From Flavobacteriales bacterium (GTDB lineage: Bacteria > Bacteroidota > Bacteroidia > Flavobacteriales_D > Crocinitomicaceae), in NCBI GenBank assembly GCA_947500875.1, contig CANMUN010000012.1:1-55391 (forward strand): 55,391 nucleotides of DNA, written 5' to 3'. Positions 16,351 to 26,594 of this stretch are shown one piece after another. Below the pieces are notes generated by a model. The model was not told the origin of the DNA and made no database searches. It saw only the letters and a program-made list of their open reading frames with translations. The position numbers and the translations under genes are program-made. Numbering within the stretch: the stretch's first letter is position 1; every line of letters begins with the position of its first letter.

Positions 16351-18477
16351 ATGAATATAGGTTTAAAAAAAACCATCAATACGGGTGGTAAAGAAATCAG
16401 TGTAGAAACGGGCAAGTTGGCTAAACAAGCCGACGGTTCGGTAGTGGTTCGCATGGGCGATACCATGTTGTTGGCAACTGTAGTTGCCGCTCCAGAAGCA
16501 AAAGAGGGAGTAGATTTTCTTCCTCTTACGGTAGATTATCGCGAAAAATATGCTGCTGCAGGAAGGTTTCCGGGCGGATTTTTCCGCAGAGAGGCACGTC
16601 CATCGGAAAGCGAGATTTTGGTCATGCGCTTAGTAGATCGCGCACTTCGGCCCTTATTTCCGGACGACTACCATGCCGAGGTGCAGTTAATGATCCAGTT
16701 AATGTCGTACGACGGAGAAAACAATCCGGATGCACTTTGCGGTTTGGCAGCCTCAGCAGCCATAGCGGTGTCGAACATTCCGTTTAACGGACCGATGTCA
16801 GAAGTGCGTGTGGCCCGTGTAAACGGTCAGTACATTTTGAATCCTACAAAATCCGAGATGGAAGGTGCTGATTTGGACGTCATGATTGCAGGTACGGAAA
16901 AAGACATCAACATGTTGGAAGGTGAAATGCAAGAAATCTCCGAAGAGGACTTGGTAGAAGTGATTAAAATTGCCCACGCAGCGATTAAAGAGCAATGCGC
17001 TTTTCAAACGGCTCTCGGGGCTGAAATCGCTACTGCCCACCCTAAAAGAACGTACAGCCACGAAGTACACAACGAGGACGTCAAGGCTCGAGTGTACGAA
17101 TTGGGAATGGAGAAATGCAAGCAAGTTGCCCGCATGGGCTTGGCCAATAAAGCAAAACGCACCGAATTGTTCGATGCGATTAAAGCTGAAATCAAGGCTT
17201 CCTATTCTGAAGAAGAATTAGTGGAAGTTGGCAAATTTATCGGCGTGTATTTCTCGGAAGTAAAGAAGAAAGCCGTTCGATGGGTTATGTTGAACGAAAG
17301 AAAACGATTGGACGGTCGCGGATTTGACGAAATTCGTCCCATTTGGTCCGAAATTGATTACTTGCCCAACGTGCACGGTTCTGCCGTTTTTACGCGCGGT
17401 GAAACGCAATCGCTTACAACTCTAACTCTTGGAGGTAAAATGGACGAGCAGATGATCGATGGCGCTACCTTCAAAGGAACGGAGAAATTCATGTTGCACT
17501 ACAACTTTCCTCCTTTCTCTACGGGTGAGGCGAAGCCGCTTCGAGGAACTTCCCGTCGAGAAATTGGACACGGTAACTTGGCCTTGCGTGCTTTGAAGCC
17601 GGTACTTCCAAAAGATAACCCGTACACAATCCGTATTGTTTCCGATATTCTTGAGTCAAACGGCTCTTCTTCTATGGCTACGGTCTGCGCTGGAACCTTG
17701 GCGTTGATGGACGGTGGAGTTAAAATTACTGCACCAGTATCTGGAATCGCAATGGGTCTTGTGGCGGACGAAGGTAAATTTGCGGTATTGTCCGATATCT
17801 TAGGCGATGAAGATCATTTAGGGGATATGGATTTCAAGGTAACGGGAACGGCCAAAGGAATTACAGCTTGTCAAATGGACATTAAAGTCGATGGCTTGCC
17901 GTACGAAGTTCTCATTCAAGCTCTACACCAGGCGAAAGCGGGTCGTTTACATATCTTGAACAAGATTACCGAAACCATCGCTGAACCGCGCAGCAATTAC
18001 AAGGATTCAACGCCTCGAATTGAAGCATTGTTGATTCCAAACGAAATGATTGGTGCAGTGATTGGACCTGGTGGTAAGATCATTCAAGGACTTCAGAAAG
18101 AAACCGGTACAACCATTACCATTGAGGAATTACCCAACGGTGAGGGATCGGTTCAAATCCTTTCCAACGACGGTCCAAGCATGGAAGAAGCATTGCGTCG
18201 AGTTCGGATGATAGCTTTCCCACCGCAAGTGGAAGAAGGAGCTACCTACGAGGGAAAAATTAAGTCCATTAAAGAGTTCGGTTGTTTCGTGGAAATCATT
18301 CCAGGAACAGACGGATTAATTCATATTTCCGAGTTTTCCTGGGAAAAAGTGAATAAGATGGAAGATGTTTGCAAAGAAGGCGAGGTACTTTCGTTCAAGG
18401 TGGTTGGAAAAGATCCGAAAACTAAAAAATGGAAATTGTCCCGTAAGGTTTTGTTACCGAAACCGGAAATGAACTAA
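16351..18477 (+). CDS. pnp: polynucleotide phosphorylase
   Basis: A 708-residue 3'-5' exoribonuclease that phosphorolyses RNA and is a core part of mRNA decay. The domain order is complete: first RNase PH core (about 10-140, with F-R-R-E-A-R-P-S-E), helical linker (about 240-310), catalytic second RNase PH core (about 315-545, with the [11 protein letters not shown] motif and [14 protein letters not shown]), KH domain with the I-G-P-G-G-K loop near 570, and a C-terminal S1 domain (about 630-700). Length is normal. It follows rpsO after a 173-base spacer holding a terminator. No exact -7 box was found near its start, so read-through or an atypical promoter supplies transcription. Confidence 0.98.
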   Translation: MNIGLKKTINTGGKEISVETGKLAKQADGSVVVRMGDTMLLATVVAAPEAKEGVDFLPLTVDYREKYAAAGRFPGGFFRREARPSESEILVMRLVDRALRPLFPDDYHAEVQLMIQLMSYDGENNPDALCGLAASAAIAVSNIPFNGPMSEVRVARVNGQYILNPTKSEMEGADLDVMIAGTEKDINMLEGEMQEISEEDLVEVIKIAHAAIKEQCAFQTALGAEIATAHPKRTYSHEVHNEDVKARVYELGMEKCKQVARMGLANKAKRTELFDAIKAEIKASYSEEELVEVGKFIGVYFSEVKKKAVRWVMLNERKRLDGRGFDEIRPIWSEIDYLPNVHGSAVFTRGETQSLTTLTLGGKMDEQMIDGATFKGTEKFMLHYNFPPFSTGEAKPLRGTSRREIGHGNLALRALKPVLPKDNPYTIRIVSDILESNGSSSMATVCAGTLALMDGGVKITAPVSGIAMGLVADEGKFAVLSDILGDEDHLGDMDFKVTGTAKGITACQMDIKVDGLPYEVLIQALHQAKAGRLHILNKITETIAEPRSNYKDSTPRIEALLIPNEMIGAVIGPGGKIIQGLQKETGTTITIEELPNGEGSVQILSNDGPSMEEALRRVRMIAFPPQVEEGATYEGKIKSIKEFGCFVEIIPGTDGLIHISEFSWEKVNKMEDVCKEGEVLSFKVVGKDPKTKKWKLSRKVLLPKPEMN

Positions 18478-18480
18478 GCA

Positions 18481-18514
18481 AAAAATAGGGGAGAAATTAT
18501 CCCCTATTTTTTTT
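18481..18514 (+). terminator. strong intrinsic terminator after pnp
   Basis: An 11-bp perfect stem, AAAAATAGGGG (18481-18491) with CCCCTATTTTT (18501-18511), a 9-base loop, and a run of eight T beginning inside the right arm. Confidence 0.9.
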
Positions 18515-18571
18515 AAAAAAACTTCACTTCTTTGACTTAGAGAAATTAACTTTACACTATAATTTAAACCC

Positions 18572-21500
18572 ATGAGAAATTTACTTCTACTCTGGTGTTC
18601 TGCGCTTGTTGGAACCTCGTTTTCCCAAGCTTGGGAGCCTTTTAATTACCTTGGAGCGGTGAACGCCAACGGTTGGACTACCCACTCAGGTGCCACTCCA
18701 GGTCAGCTTCAAACCATTAATACAGCCTCGAACAGCGGCAACAGTTTAGCCTTTGCTAATTTGGAAGCCTCGGTGGGTAACCGTGTTCAACTCGTAGCCG
18801 GAAATACGGAGGACGTGAACAAGGCGGTTTCCAATTTAAGCGGAAGCGGTTATTTTTCCTTCCTTTTAAACGTACCGAATACCACCGGTCTTCATATCAA
18901 TGCCAATGCAGGAGATTATTTTACGGGTTTTGGTGCAACCGCAGGTATTTCCGTGACCTCCTTGGGAGCACGCGTTTTTATCAAGGCAGGTGCCACACCA
19001 AATACCTTTGTTCTCGGTTTAATGAACAACAGCGGAGGGGCTTCGGCTACGACGTGGAATCCAACAGAATATCCCTGTGGAACGACGGTTTTTGTTGTGG
19101 TTAAATTGGTGAATTCTGTCAGTCCTGTGGCGGCTTCCATGTGGATTAATCCCACGCCCGGCACTGCTGAACCCGTGGCTACCATTACGAATTCCTCCGG
19201 TACCAATGCCATTGCAGCTTTGGCATCGGTTTACCTTCGTCAAGGGGGTACGGCAGCGGCAGGTACAGGGTCATTGGAAATAGACGAAATGCGTGCCGGT
19301 TCAACTTGGGCTTCAGTAACACCTTGTGCAACTCCCACGACGTATTATCAAGACTTAGATGGCGATACTTTTGGAGATCCAAATACTGCAATCGCGTCGT
19401 GTTTGCCCTTGCCTGGATTAGTATTAAACAACCAAGACTGCAACGACAACAATGCTGCCATCAATCCAAACACCGTTTGGTATGCGGATACAGACGGCGA
19501 TGGATTCGGTAATGCAAGTGTTTCGCAAACCGTGTGCGTTGCGCCTCAAGGATACGTCTCGAATAATACAGATTGCGACGATAACAATCCTGCGGCGAAT
19601 GCCATAACAACATGGTATCTGGATGGAGACGGGGACGGCTACGGTCATTTCACAACTTCCGTACAGAATTGTGGTCAGCCTTTAGGTTATGTTTCCAACA
19701 ATACTGATTGCAACGATGCTGTTGCGGCAATCAACCCCGCTGCTGTGGAGGTATACAACGGCATTGATGACAATTGCAATAATACGGTTGATGAAGGTTT
19801 TACCCCAGTTAATTATTATTTGGACAACGACGGTGACGGAGTGGGTGGGAACACCTTTGTCGTAGGGATTTCCTCACCAGGTCCGAACTACGTGTTTATC
19901 ACTGGAGACTGCAACGACAACAATCCAGCCATGTTTCCCGGAAACAACGAAGTGTGCGATAACTTGGACAACAATTGTAACGCCTCCATTGACGAAGGTT
20001 TAATCTTTCTAACGTATTTCCAGGACAATGACGGCGACAACTTCGGAAACGTGGCGGTAACGCTTTCTGCTTGTTCTCCTCCTCAAGGTTACGTTTTGGA
20101 TAGTACCGATTGCAACGACCAAAACCCGGCAATTAATCCTTCCGCGATCGATATTCCCGGGAACGGTATTGATGAGAATTGCAACGGTATAGATGCACCC
20201 CTTGTTGCAGCGCAACTTGGTCTTTATGAGTTTACTCAAGCTTCAGGTTGTCCAGTACTTGCCAATACAGTAACGACCCAACCTGCCAACGCTTCCTTCT
20301 CGGTGTATTCCAATCAAGGAGGTACGTGTGTTGCGGCGGCGAACGTCTTTAACAACAACACTTGGAATACCGGTTCCAATATCGACCTTAACAACTACAA
20401 TGAATTTACAATCACGTCAGATTCTTGTTTTGGGTTAACGTTAACGAAATTATCGTTTACGCACAAGGTGAGCAATGTGAATACCATTCCTGTATGGTAT
20501 TTACGCTCAAGTTTAGATAATTACGCCTCGAATGTTGCATTCGACACCATTACAACCAATGCAGTTTTGAACGATACTGTGCTTTTGGGAGTAAGTTTTC
20601 AAAACGTCGGTGCCGTAACCTTTAGATTTTACATAACGGGAATATCAACACCGAATGCAACTTGGCGAAATGATAACGTCAGCGTTTGGGGCTTTGTGAA
20701 TGCGGTTCAGCCTCAAACATATTATGCGGACAACGATGGCGACGGATACGGTGATGCGGGTAATACGGTTGCGGCATGTTCTGCCCCGCAAGGTTATACC
20801 AACGACAATACGGACTGCGACGATAATAACGCTCAGATTAATCCTACTACCGTATGGTTCATCGATGCCGATCAGGACGGCTATGGAGATCCAAACAACT
20901 TCACTACGTCTTGTTTAACTCCCCCGGGAACGGTCTTGAACGGCGACGATTGCGATGATACAAATCCGCAGTTGGCTTTAGTGGATATGTACTATGTTGA
21001 CGCGGATGGTGATGGATATGGGGACGACGCAACCGGGGTTGAAACCTGTGCGCAACCCGCTAACACGGTTTTAATAGGGGGCGATTGCGATGATATGAAC
21101 GACCAGATTTATCCGGGAGCTGTCGAAATTTGCGACGGCGAAGATAACAACTGCGACGGCAACTTGGATGAAGGTCTTCCTACTATTCTCTATTATGAAG
21201 ATGCCGACAATGATGGATATGGTTCAGAGGTAACGACCGAGACTTGCGATTCATTAGGAGTTGGATATACCTTATTACCTGGAGATTGCGACGATCAAAA
21301 CGATGCGGTATATCCCGGTGCGACCGAAATTATCGACAATGGAATCGATGAAAATTGCGATGGAATGGATAATTATGTTGGGTTAGCTGCAGGACTTACT
21401 TGGGAACTTACGCTTGCACCCAATCCTTCGGAAGGAGAGGTGAAAATTAATACAAATCTTGGGGGAGAATTCTCAATCGCCATCAGCGATATCTCAGGAA

Positions 21501-21631
21501 AAGTAATCTATCAAAAGAATCAAGTAATCAATGGATATGTTCTCAATACCCGTTCCTGGGCGCCGGGTACATATTTCGCTACGATTTCACATAACAATCA
21601 ACAGATTATTGCACCGTTAATGGTGAAATAA
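18572..21631 (+). CDS. MopE-like calcium-repeat protein with T9SS type A sorting domain
   Basis: A 1019-residue secreted protein with a signal peptide (about 1-18), a jelly-roll-like N-terminal region (about 20-255), five MopE/thrombospondin-3-like repeats (258-540), an inserted beta-rich domain (about 545-710), four more repeats (716-934) and a C-terminal type A sorting domain (about 945-1019, starting L-A-P-N-P-S). Each repeat has an aromatic-x-D-x-D-x-D-G-x-G half, then D-C-D/N-D-x-N, and several end with a cysteine-linked D-x-x-D-N-N-C segment, all features that bind calcium and form disulfides. The protein should cross the outer membrane through the type IX system, lose the C-terminal domain and remain surface-attached or free. 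An imperfect promoter (TTTG near 18531, TAACTTTA near 18547) precedes it. The biological role is unknown; adhesion is plausible. Confidence 0.88.
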   Translation: MRNLLLLWCSALVGTSFSQAWEPFNYLGAVNANGWTTHSGATPGQLQTINTASNSGNSLAFANLEASVGNRVQLVAGNTEDVNKAVSNLSGSGYFSFLLNVPNTTGLHINANAGDYFTGFGATAGISVTSLGARVFIKAGATPNTFVLGLMNNSGGASATTWNPTEYPCGTTVFVVVKLVNSVSPVAASMWINPTPGTAEPVATITNSSGTNAIAALASVYLRQGGTAAAGTGSLEIDEMRAGSTWASVTPCATPTTYYQDLDGDTFGDPNTAIASCLPLPGLVLNNQDCNDNNAAINPNTVWYADTDGDGFGNASVSQTVCVAPQGYVSNNTDCDDNNPAANAITTWYLDGDGDGYGHFTTSVQNCGQPLGYVSNNTDCNDAVAAINPAAVEVYNGIDDNCNNTVDEGFTPVNYYLDNDGDGVGGNTFVVGISSPGPNYVFITGDCNDNNPAMFPGNNEVCDNLDNNCNASIDEGLIFLTYFQDNDGDNFGNVAVTLSACSPPQGYVLDSTDCNDQNPAINPSAIDIPGNGIDENCNGIDAPLVAAQLGLYEFTQASGCPVLANTVTTQPANASFSVYSNQGGTCVAAANVFNNNTWNTGSNIDLNNYNEFTITSDSCFGLTLTKLSFTHKVSNVNTIPVWYLRSSLDNYASNVAFDTITTNAVLNDTVLLGVSFQNVGAVTFRFYITGISTPNATWRNDNVSVWGFVNAVQPQTYYADNDGDGYGDAGNTVAACSAPQGYTNDNTDCDDNNAQINPTTVWFIDADQDGYGDPNNFTTSCLTPPGTVLNGDDCDDTNPQLALVDMYYVDADGDGYGDDATGVETCAQPANTVLIGGDCDDMNDQIYPGAVEICDGEDNNCDGNLDEGLPTILYYEDADNDGYGSEVTTETCDSLGVGYTLLPGDCDDQNDAVYPGATEIIDNGIDENCDGMDNYVGLAAGLTWELTLAPNPSEGEVKINTNLGGEFSIAISDISGKVIYQKNQVINGYVLNTRSWAPGTYFATISHNNQQIIAPLMVK

Positions 21632-21651
21632 TCCAAGCAGTATCGTATTAT

Positions 21652-21678
21652 AAAGCCGTCCCATGGACGGCTTTTTTT
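21652..21678 (+). terminator. intrinsic terminator after the MopE-like gene
   Basis: A 10-bp perfect stem, AAAGCCGTCC (21652-21661) with GGACGGCTTT (21665-21674), a 3-base loop and seven T. Confidence 0.92.
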
Positions 21679-21726
21679 ATGGTAACCCGTTCTAATTTCC
21701 TACCTTTACTTTTATCAAATGAACGT

Positions 21727-24700
21727 ATGAAACGACTTATACTCTTTTTAGGATTAATCCTCACCCAATTTTCCATAGTTGCGCAATACTGGCAGCAAAG
21801 AGTGGATTACCGCATAGAAGTGACCTTAGACGACCAAACCCATCGTTTGTATGCGAATTTGGCCTTCGACTACACCAATAATTCTCCTCACACCCTTGAC
21901 AGTCTATACTTGCACGTGTGGCCGAACGCTTACAAAAACGGAACAACGGCCTTAGCCCAGCAATTGGAAGGGGAAGGGACGAAACTATCAATGATGGATA
22001 CCTCCGATTTAGGTTATATTACCCGCTTGGATTTCAAAATAAACGGAAATTCGGTTTCTTGGAGTTTTGATTCAAAGAACATTGATGTCCTAGGAATTAA
22101 ATTAAACGAGCCCTTAAAGCCCGGGAAATCGCTTACTTTAACTACTCCGTTCACGGTCAAAATTCCTTCCGGATCCATATCCCGTTTGGGTCATATTGGT
22201 CAATCGTATCAGATTACCCAATGGTATCCAAAACCTGCCGTTTTCGACCGCAAAGGATGGCATGCGATGCCTTATTTGAATCAAGGAGAATTTTATTCCG
22301 AATTCGGCTCCTTTGACGTTTCCATTACGGTGCCCAAGAACTATGTCTTGGGAGCCACGGGGGAGCGTCAAAGTAATGATGACGCTGCTTTTATGGATTC
22401 CCTTGCCACCGCTACGCAATCCAACCTTACGTCCATCATTGCTTTGCCAGCCGGGGCCCTCAGGGATTCTTTTCCTGCTTCCTCCAAAGAATGGAAAACC
22501 GTGCGCTTTACCCAGGACAATGTGCATGATTTTGCATGGTTTACCGATAAGCGTTATCAAGTGCTGAAGGGTTCGGTGAAGCTTCCACGTTCCGGACGCA
22601 ATGTAACCTCTTGGGCCTTGTTTACGCCGGCAAACGCCCTTCTTTGGAAAAATTCCATCGAATACATCAACGATGGAACCTTTTATTACTCTCAATGGAA
22701 CGGTGATTACCCTTATACCGATGTAACCGCGGTAGATGGAACGATCAGTGCGGGTGGAGGCATGGAATATCCGATGATTACCGTTATTGGAAATTCAAGT
22801 ACGGCGCGGGAATTGGAGGTAGTAATTGTTCACGAAGTCGGGCATAACTGGTTTTATGGCATTTTAGGTTCCAACGAGCGAGAACACGGTTGGATGGATG
22901 AAGGAATGAACACGGCCAACGAAATGCGGTATGTTGCGACGAAATATCCTGATAATCAAGATTTTTCGGACATGCTGGCTGGAGGAAGGCTCCATTTCAA
23001 CGATTTGAGCCACCACGATTTAGGTGATGTAATGTACCGTTTACTTGCGGTTATTAATGCCGACCAACCGATACAAACCCATTCGGCATCGTTCAGTTCT
23101 GCGAATTATGGTGCCATTATGTACCAAAAAACGGGCTTAGTTTTTCATTATTTGCGCAGTTACCTGGGCGATAAACTCTACGATCAATGCATGCAGCGTT
23201 ATTACGATTTGTTCCAGTTCAAGCATCCCTATCCAGAGGACATGCAAGAAGTGGTTGAAAGCATTTCCGGTAGAAAGCTCGATTGGCTTTTTCAGGATTT
23301 AATTCAAACCACCAAGGTGGTCGATTATCGTTTGGTGCGCGCGAAATACCTGAGTGCAATGAACACCTACTCTGTGACAGTTAAACGCAACGGTGCCGTG
23401 AAAGGACCCATTCAAGTGGCAGCTTTGGATAAGTCGGGTAAGGTGTTGGAGAGCCAATGGACCGATCCAAAGCAAAAGCGAAGCACGTTGCTGTTTCAAG
23501 GAGGCAAGGAACTTGCACATTTTGCGATCGACCCCACGAAACAAATTCCTGAAATCAACCGATCGAATAACCGGATCAATCCAAATAAGTTCTTCTTCAA
23601 GAAGTGTGAACCGTTGGCAGTTGAATTCATGATGGGTGACCACGAGCCGAATAAAACCAACGTTTTCTGGACTCCTATGATGGCTTTCAACCGTTCTGAT
23701 CGGTTTATGATTGGAGCCGCTTTCCATAATTTCGGGGTGCCTTTCAAACCGTTCCAGTTTTTGGTGGCCCCTATGTATTCTGTCGGAAGAAATACCGTTG
23801 GGGGAGTGGCAGAAATGAGCAAAACTTGTTTCCCAGCAAGAGGTCCTAAGTCCATTAAAGCAGGTTTGAGTGTGAAATCGTTTGGTATTCAGGACGATCC
23901 AAAGGGCGCGGTGCAGTCGTATTTTCTGGCCATCACTCCTTATCTGAACTTTAATCTTGTACCTGATCGAACTCCCAAAGGGTTTTCCCATGATCTAACG
24001 TTCAAATGGCTTTGGCGACGAGATGTATTGCCCATCGATGATTACACAGTTGAAAATGGATTAAAGATCAACCAAACCCTTCGTTGGAGCAAAAAGCGCA
24101 TTTCCCACGAAAGCCAATTGCAATTCGAAGGGGTAATGGGTTATTCAGATGTGTTTTTCGACGTAGCGAGCTTCGCACGTGTTTCAACCACCCAATCGTT
24201 GACCGTGACATATTTGGACCGTAAAATGACTCGAAAAATGAATTTACGTGTTTACGGAGGCTATAATTTAGCTTACAATCCCGGAACAAGTACTTACCAA
24301 AGTATGGGACGTTATTCGATTTCGATGTTCGGTGCTGCAGGTTACCAAGATATATTTGCCGAGAACTATTATTTCAACCGTGGATCGTTGTATGGAGCTC
24401 AATACGCTAATGACATGGGCGGTTTTAGAACGGCAAGTAACATGCTTAAAATGTCCAATTATTGGGCGTCCTCAGTGAACGCAACCCTGCAATTGCCCTT
24501 AAAACCCAATGTTTTTGTGGCATTCGCGGATTTTGGGGTTTACGACGACGGCATGAAAGCAGCAACGATCTACAATGCCGGTCTTGGATTGAACTTATCA
24601 GATGTTGTAGGAATTTATTTTCCTTTGGTACAGTCTTCGAATATGGGGAATTTGTACCAGAATTATGCATCAAGCATTCGACTAACCTTGAGATTTAACC

Positions 24701-24744
24701 CATTTAATTTACCATTTAAGGTAGCAAGTTTAGTAAATCGTTAG
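21727..24744 (+). CDS. M1-family metallopeptidase fused to a C-terminal outer-membrane beta-barrel-like domain
   Basis: A 1005-residue secreted protein. I chose the ATG at 21727, which follows a TACCTTTA box; an earlier in-frame ATG at 21679 sits at the preceding terminator. A signal peptide (about 1-20) leads into an M1 aminopeptidase-like fold with the substrate motif G-G-M-E-Y and the zinc site H369-E370-V-G-H373, with the third ligand E392 in W-M-D-E-G exactly 18 residues on. Residues about 645-1005 have no peptidase features. They consist of about 16 alternating-hydrophobic segments separated by turns and end in a strand with aromatic residues (L-R-F-N-P-F), as in outer-membrane barrels. 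The likely topology is a peptidase anchored at the outer membrane. The peptidase call is secure; the barrel is inferred from pattern. Confidence 0.88.
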   Translation: MKRLILFLGLILTQFSIVAQYWQQRVDYRIEVTLDDQTHRLYANLAFDYTNNSPHTLDSLYLHVWPNAYKNGTTALAQQLEGEGTKLSMMDTSDLGYITRLDFKINGNSVSWSFDSKNIDVLGIKLNEPLKPGKSLTLTTPFTVKIPSGSISRLGHIGQSYQITQWYPKPAVFDRKGWHAMPYLNQGEFYSEFGSFDVSITVPKNYVLGATGERQSNDDAAFMDSLATATQSNLTSIIALPAGALRDSFPASSKEWKTVRFTQDNVHDFAWFTDKRYQVLKGSVKLPRSGRNVTSWALFTPANALLWKNSIEYINDGTFYYSQWNGDYPYTDVTAVDGTISAGGGMEYPMITVIGNSSTARELEVVIVHEVGHNWFYGILGSNEREHGWMDEGMNTANEMRYVATKYPDNQDFSDMLAGGRLHFNDLSHHDLGDVMYRLLAVINADQPIQTHSASFSSANYGAIMYQKTGLVFHYLRSYLGDKLYDQCMQRYYDLFQFKHPYPEDMQEVVESISGRKLDWLFQDLIQTTKVVDYRLVRAKYLSAMNTYSVTVKRNGAVKGPIQVAALDKSGKVLESQWTDPKQKRSTLLFQGGKELAHFAIDPTKQIPEINRSNNRINPNKFFFKKCEPLAVEFMMGDHEPNKTNVFWTPMMAFNRSDRFMIGAAFHNFGVPFKPFQFLVAPMYSVGRNTVGGVAEMSKTCFPARGPKSIKAGLSVKSFGIQDDPKGAVQSYFLAITPYLNFNLVPDRTPKGFSHDLTFKWLWRRDVLPIDDYTVENGLKINQTLRWSKKRISHESQLQFEGVMGYSDVFFDVASFARVSTTQSLTVTYLDRKMTRKMNLRVYGGYNLAYNPGTSTYQSMGRYSISMFGAAGYQDIFAENYYFNRGSLYGAQYANDMGGFRTASNMLKMSNYWASSVNATLQLPLKPNVFVAFADFGVYDDGMKAATIYNAGLGLNLSDVVGIYFPLVQSSNMGNLYQNYASSIRLTLRFNPFNLPFKVASLVNR

Positions 24745-24749
24745 TTTTG
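24742..24749 (+). promoter_or_regulatory. -7 promoter box TAGTTTTG for sppA
   Basis: An exact TAnnTTTG whose first three bases are the TAG stop codon of the M1 gene; it ends 15 bases before the sppA ATG. No -33 element is obvious. Confidence 0.5.
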
Positions 24750-24764
24750 TGATAAATACATCTT

Positions 24765-26579
24765 ATGAACGAAGAACAAAAAGTTCCTTTTAACCGTGTT
24801 TTTTGGCCCGCACTTGTGGCCATTGTAATAGCTTTATTTCTCGGGATGGTATTCTTTTTACTGGTCATTGGTGGAATAATTGGCTCATTTGCCAGTTTTG
24901 GCCCTGAACCGTATTCTGTAGCCAGCGGTTCGGTTTTGAAAATGACGCTAAGCGGTACTATCCAAGAAAAAAGCAATTCGGAGTTTAACCCGTCCAGTTT
25001 TTCCCTGGATGAGTCCCTTGGTTTACCGGACATTTTGTTCGCAATTGATAAAGCCAAATCGGACGATAAAATCAAAGGAATTTACGTGGACATAGAAGAG
25101 ATCACTTGCGGGGTTTCCACCATGCGTTCCATCCGAAAGGCCTTGGAGGATTTCCGAAAGGATTCAAAAAAGTTCGTTGTAGCCTATTTCCAAGGGGAAT
25201 CGGTTTCGCAAAAGGAGTATTACATTGGATCGGTAGCGAATGAATGCTATGCTTTCCCTACCTCGTCCTTTTATTTAACCGGTTTGGGTTCTGAGGCCAT
25301 GTTTTTTAAAAAGCTGCTGGATAAATTAGAAGTAGAAGTTCAAGTGGTTCGGGGCGAAAACAATGACTTTAAGAGCGCGGTAGAACCTTTTTTCTTAACG
25401 AAGTTGAGCGATTCTGCTCGGATTCAAAACCAACGATTGATGGATGGAATTTGGGGGGAATTATCCATGGATATAGCAAAAAGCCGCCGGATTTCGGTGG
25501 ATAGCATGAATCTGTGGATCAATGAAATGACCGTTACGAATGCAGTACAGGCACGGGATAAAAAGATGGTCGATGCGGTACTTTACCAAGACGAGGTACT
25601 GCAAAAAATTGCTACCAAGGTTTCAGAATCGGACTATAACGATATCGAATGGGCTGCATTTGAAGATTACGCCAAGAATAAATTCTACGAAAGTCAAATC
25701 CTCATACAAGCTCAATCACCTGCTGTTGCAGTGATCGTTGGAGAAGGGGAGGTGTCCGTAGATGGCGAAGAACTGAGCAGTGCAAAAATCTGTAAACTGT
25801 TCCGCAAAGTAAGGACGGATGAGGACATTAAAGCTGTAGTATTCAGGATTAACAGTCCAGGAGGAAGCGCTCTTGCAAGCGAGGAAATTTGGCGTGAGGT
25901 CAAGCTCACCCAGGAAAAAAAGAAGGTTTTCATCTCCATGGGGGACGTTGCCGCCTCTGGCGGATATTACATTGCAACACCAGCAGAACGAATTTTTGCG
26001 GAGCCCACGACCATCACGGGATCCATTGGTGTGTTTGGTATGATTCCGTATACAGGAAAAATGTTGGAAAATAAATTGGGCATCACTTTCGATCGTGTAC
26101 AAACCCATCAGCATTCGGTGTTATCTATGAACCGAAAATTAACCAAGGAGGAATTAGGTAAGGTTCAAGAAGAGGTTAATGCCATATATCTTCAGTTTTT
26201 ACAGAGGGTAGCGGATGGACGAAAGCTCACTACCGAAAGGGTAAATCAATTGGCCCGTGGACGGGTATGGACCGGAAGCGATGCTCTGAGCATTGGACTT
26301 GTAGATCAATTAGCTACCTTGCCAGAGGTCATTGAATTTGCGAAAAAATCCATTAAATCAGAAGATGCGGATGTAATCTATTATCCCCTCATTAAAGAGG
26401 ATAAGTTCGGTTCTTGGATTAAGTTGTTGGAAGAGGAAAATGACGAAGAGGAATATGTTAAAATCAACCGTAATCGTTTACCAGATGCCTTGTTGGATTC
26501 TTATCAGCAGCTTCAAAAGTTAGAGCATAAAATGGGAATTCAAATGCGGATGCCGTATGATTTGAACATTCTTTTTTAA
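24765..26579 (+). CDS. sppA: signal peptide peptidase SppA, 67K type
   Basis: A 604-residue membrane-bound serine peptidase that degrades cleaved signal peptides in the inner membrane, with its catalytic domain in the periplasm. One N-terminal membrane segment (about 13-40) is followed by two tandem S49 domains, as in the E. coli 67K form. The catalytic lysine is K203 in F-K-S-A-V-E-P-F in the first domain, and the nucleophile is S398 in A-A-S-G-G-Y-Y in the second, giving the expected Ser-Lys dyad. Length is close to the 618 residues of the E. coli protein. It follows the M1 gene closely but has its own -7 box, and converges on the thioredoxin-like gene with 15 bases between stops. Confidence 0.95.
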   Translation: MNEEQKVPFNRVFWPALVAIVIALFLGMVFFLLVIGGIIGSFASFGPEPYSVASGSVLKMTLSGTIQEKSNSEFNPSSFSLDESLGLPDILFAIDKAKSDDKIKGIYVDIEEITCGVSTMRSIRKALEDFRKDSKKFVVAYFQGESVSQKEYYIGSVANECYAFPTSSFYLTGLGSEAMFFKKLLDKLEVEVQVVRGENNDFKSAVEPFFLTKLSDSARIQNQRLMDGIWGELSMDIAKSRRISVDSMNLWINEMTVTNAVQARDKKMVDAVLYQDEVLQKIATKVSESDYNDIEWAAFEDYAKNKFYESQILIQAQSPAVAVIVGEGEVSVDGEELSSAKICKLFRKVRTDEDIKAVVFRINSPGGSALASEEIWREVKLTQEKKKVFISMGDVAASGGYYIATPAERIFAEPTTITGSIGVFGMIPYTGKMLENKLGITFDRVQTHQHSVLSMNRKLTKEELGKVQEEVNAIYLQFLQRVADGRKLTTERVNQLARGRVWTGSDALSIGLVDQLATLPEVIEFAKKSIKSEDADVIYYPLIKEDKFGSWIKLLEEENDEEEYVKINRNRLPDALLDSYQQLQKLEHKMGIQMRMPYDLNILF

Positions 26580-26594
26580 AGATAGACAGCGCAA

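Noticed and set aside
18916-20239. Several 60-100 codon minus-strand frames within the MopE-like gene
   Set aside because: They are shadows of the repetitive D/N/G-rich coding sequence and have no start signals.
19343-21372. Tandem DNA similarity that could suggest a CRISPR or satellite array
   Set aside because: The periodicity comes from the MopE-like protein repeats; the DNA copies differ widely and there are no constant repeats with unique spacers.
22138-22695. A 185-codon minus-strand frame inside the M1 gene, and another of 230 codons at 23299-23991
   Set aside because: Both are antisense to a gene with clear peptidase motifs; the translated sequences show no fold, no promoter and biased composition.
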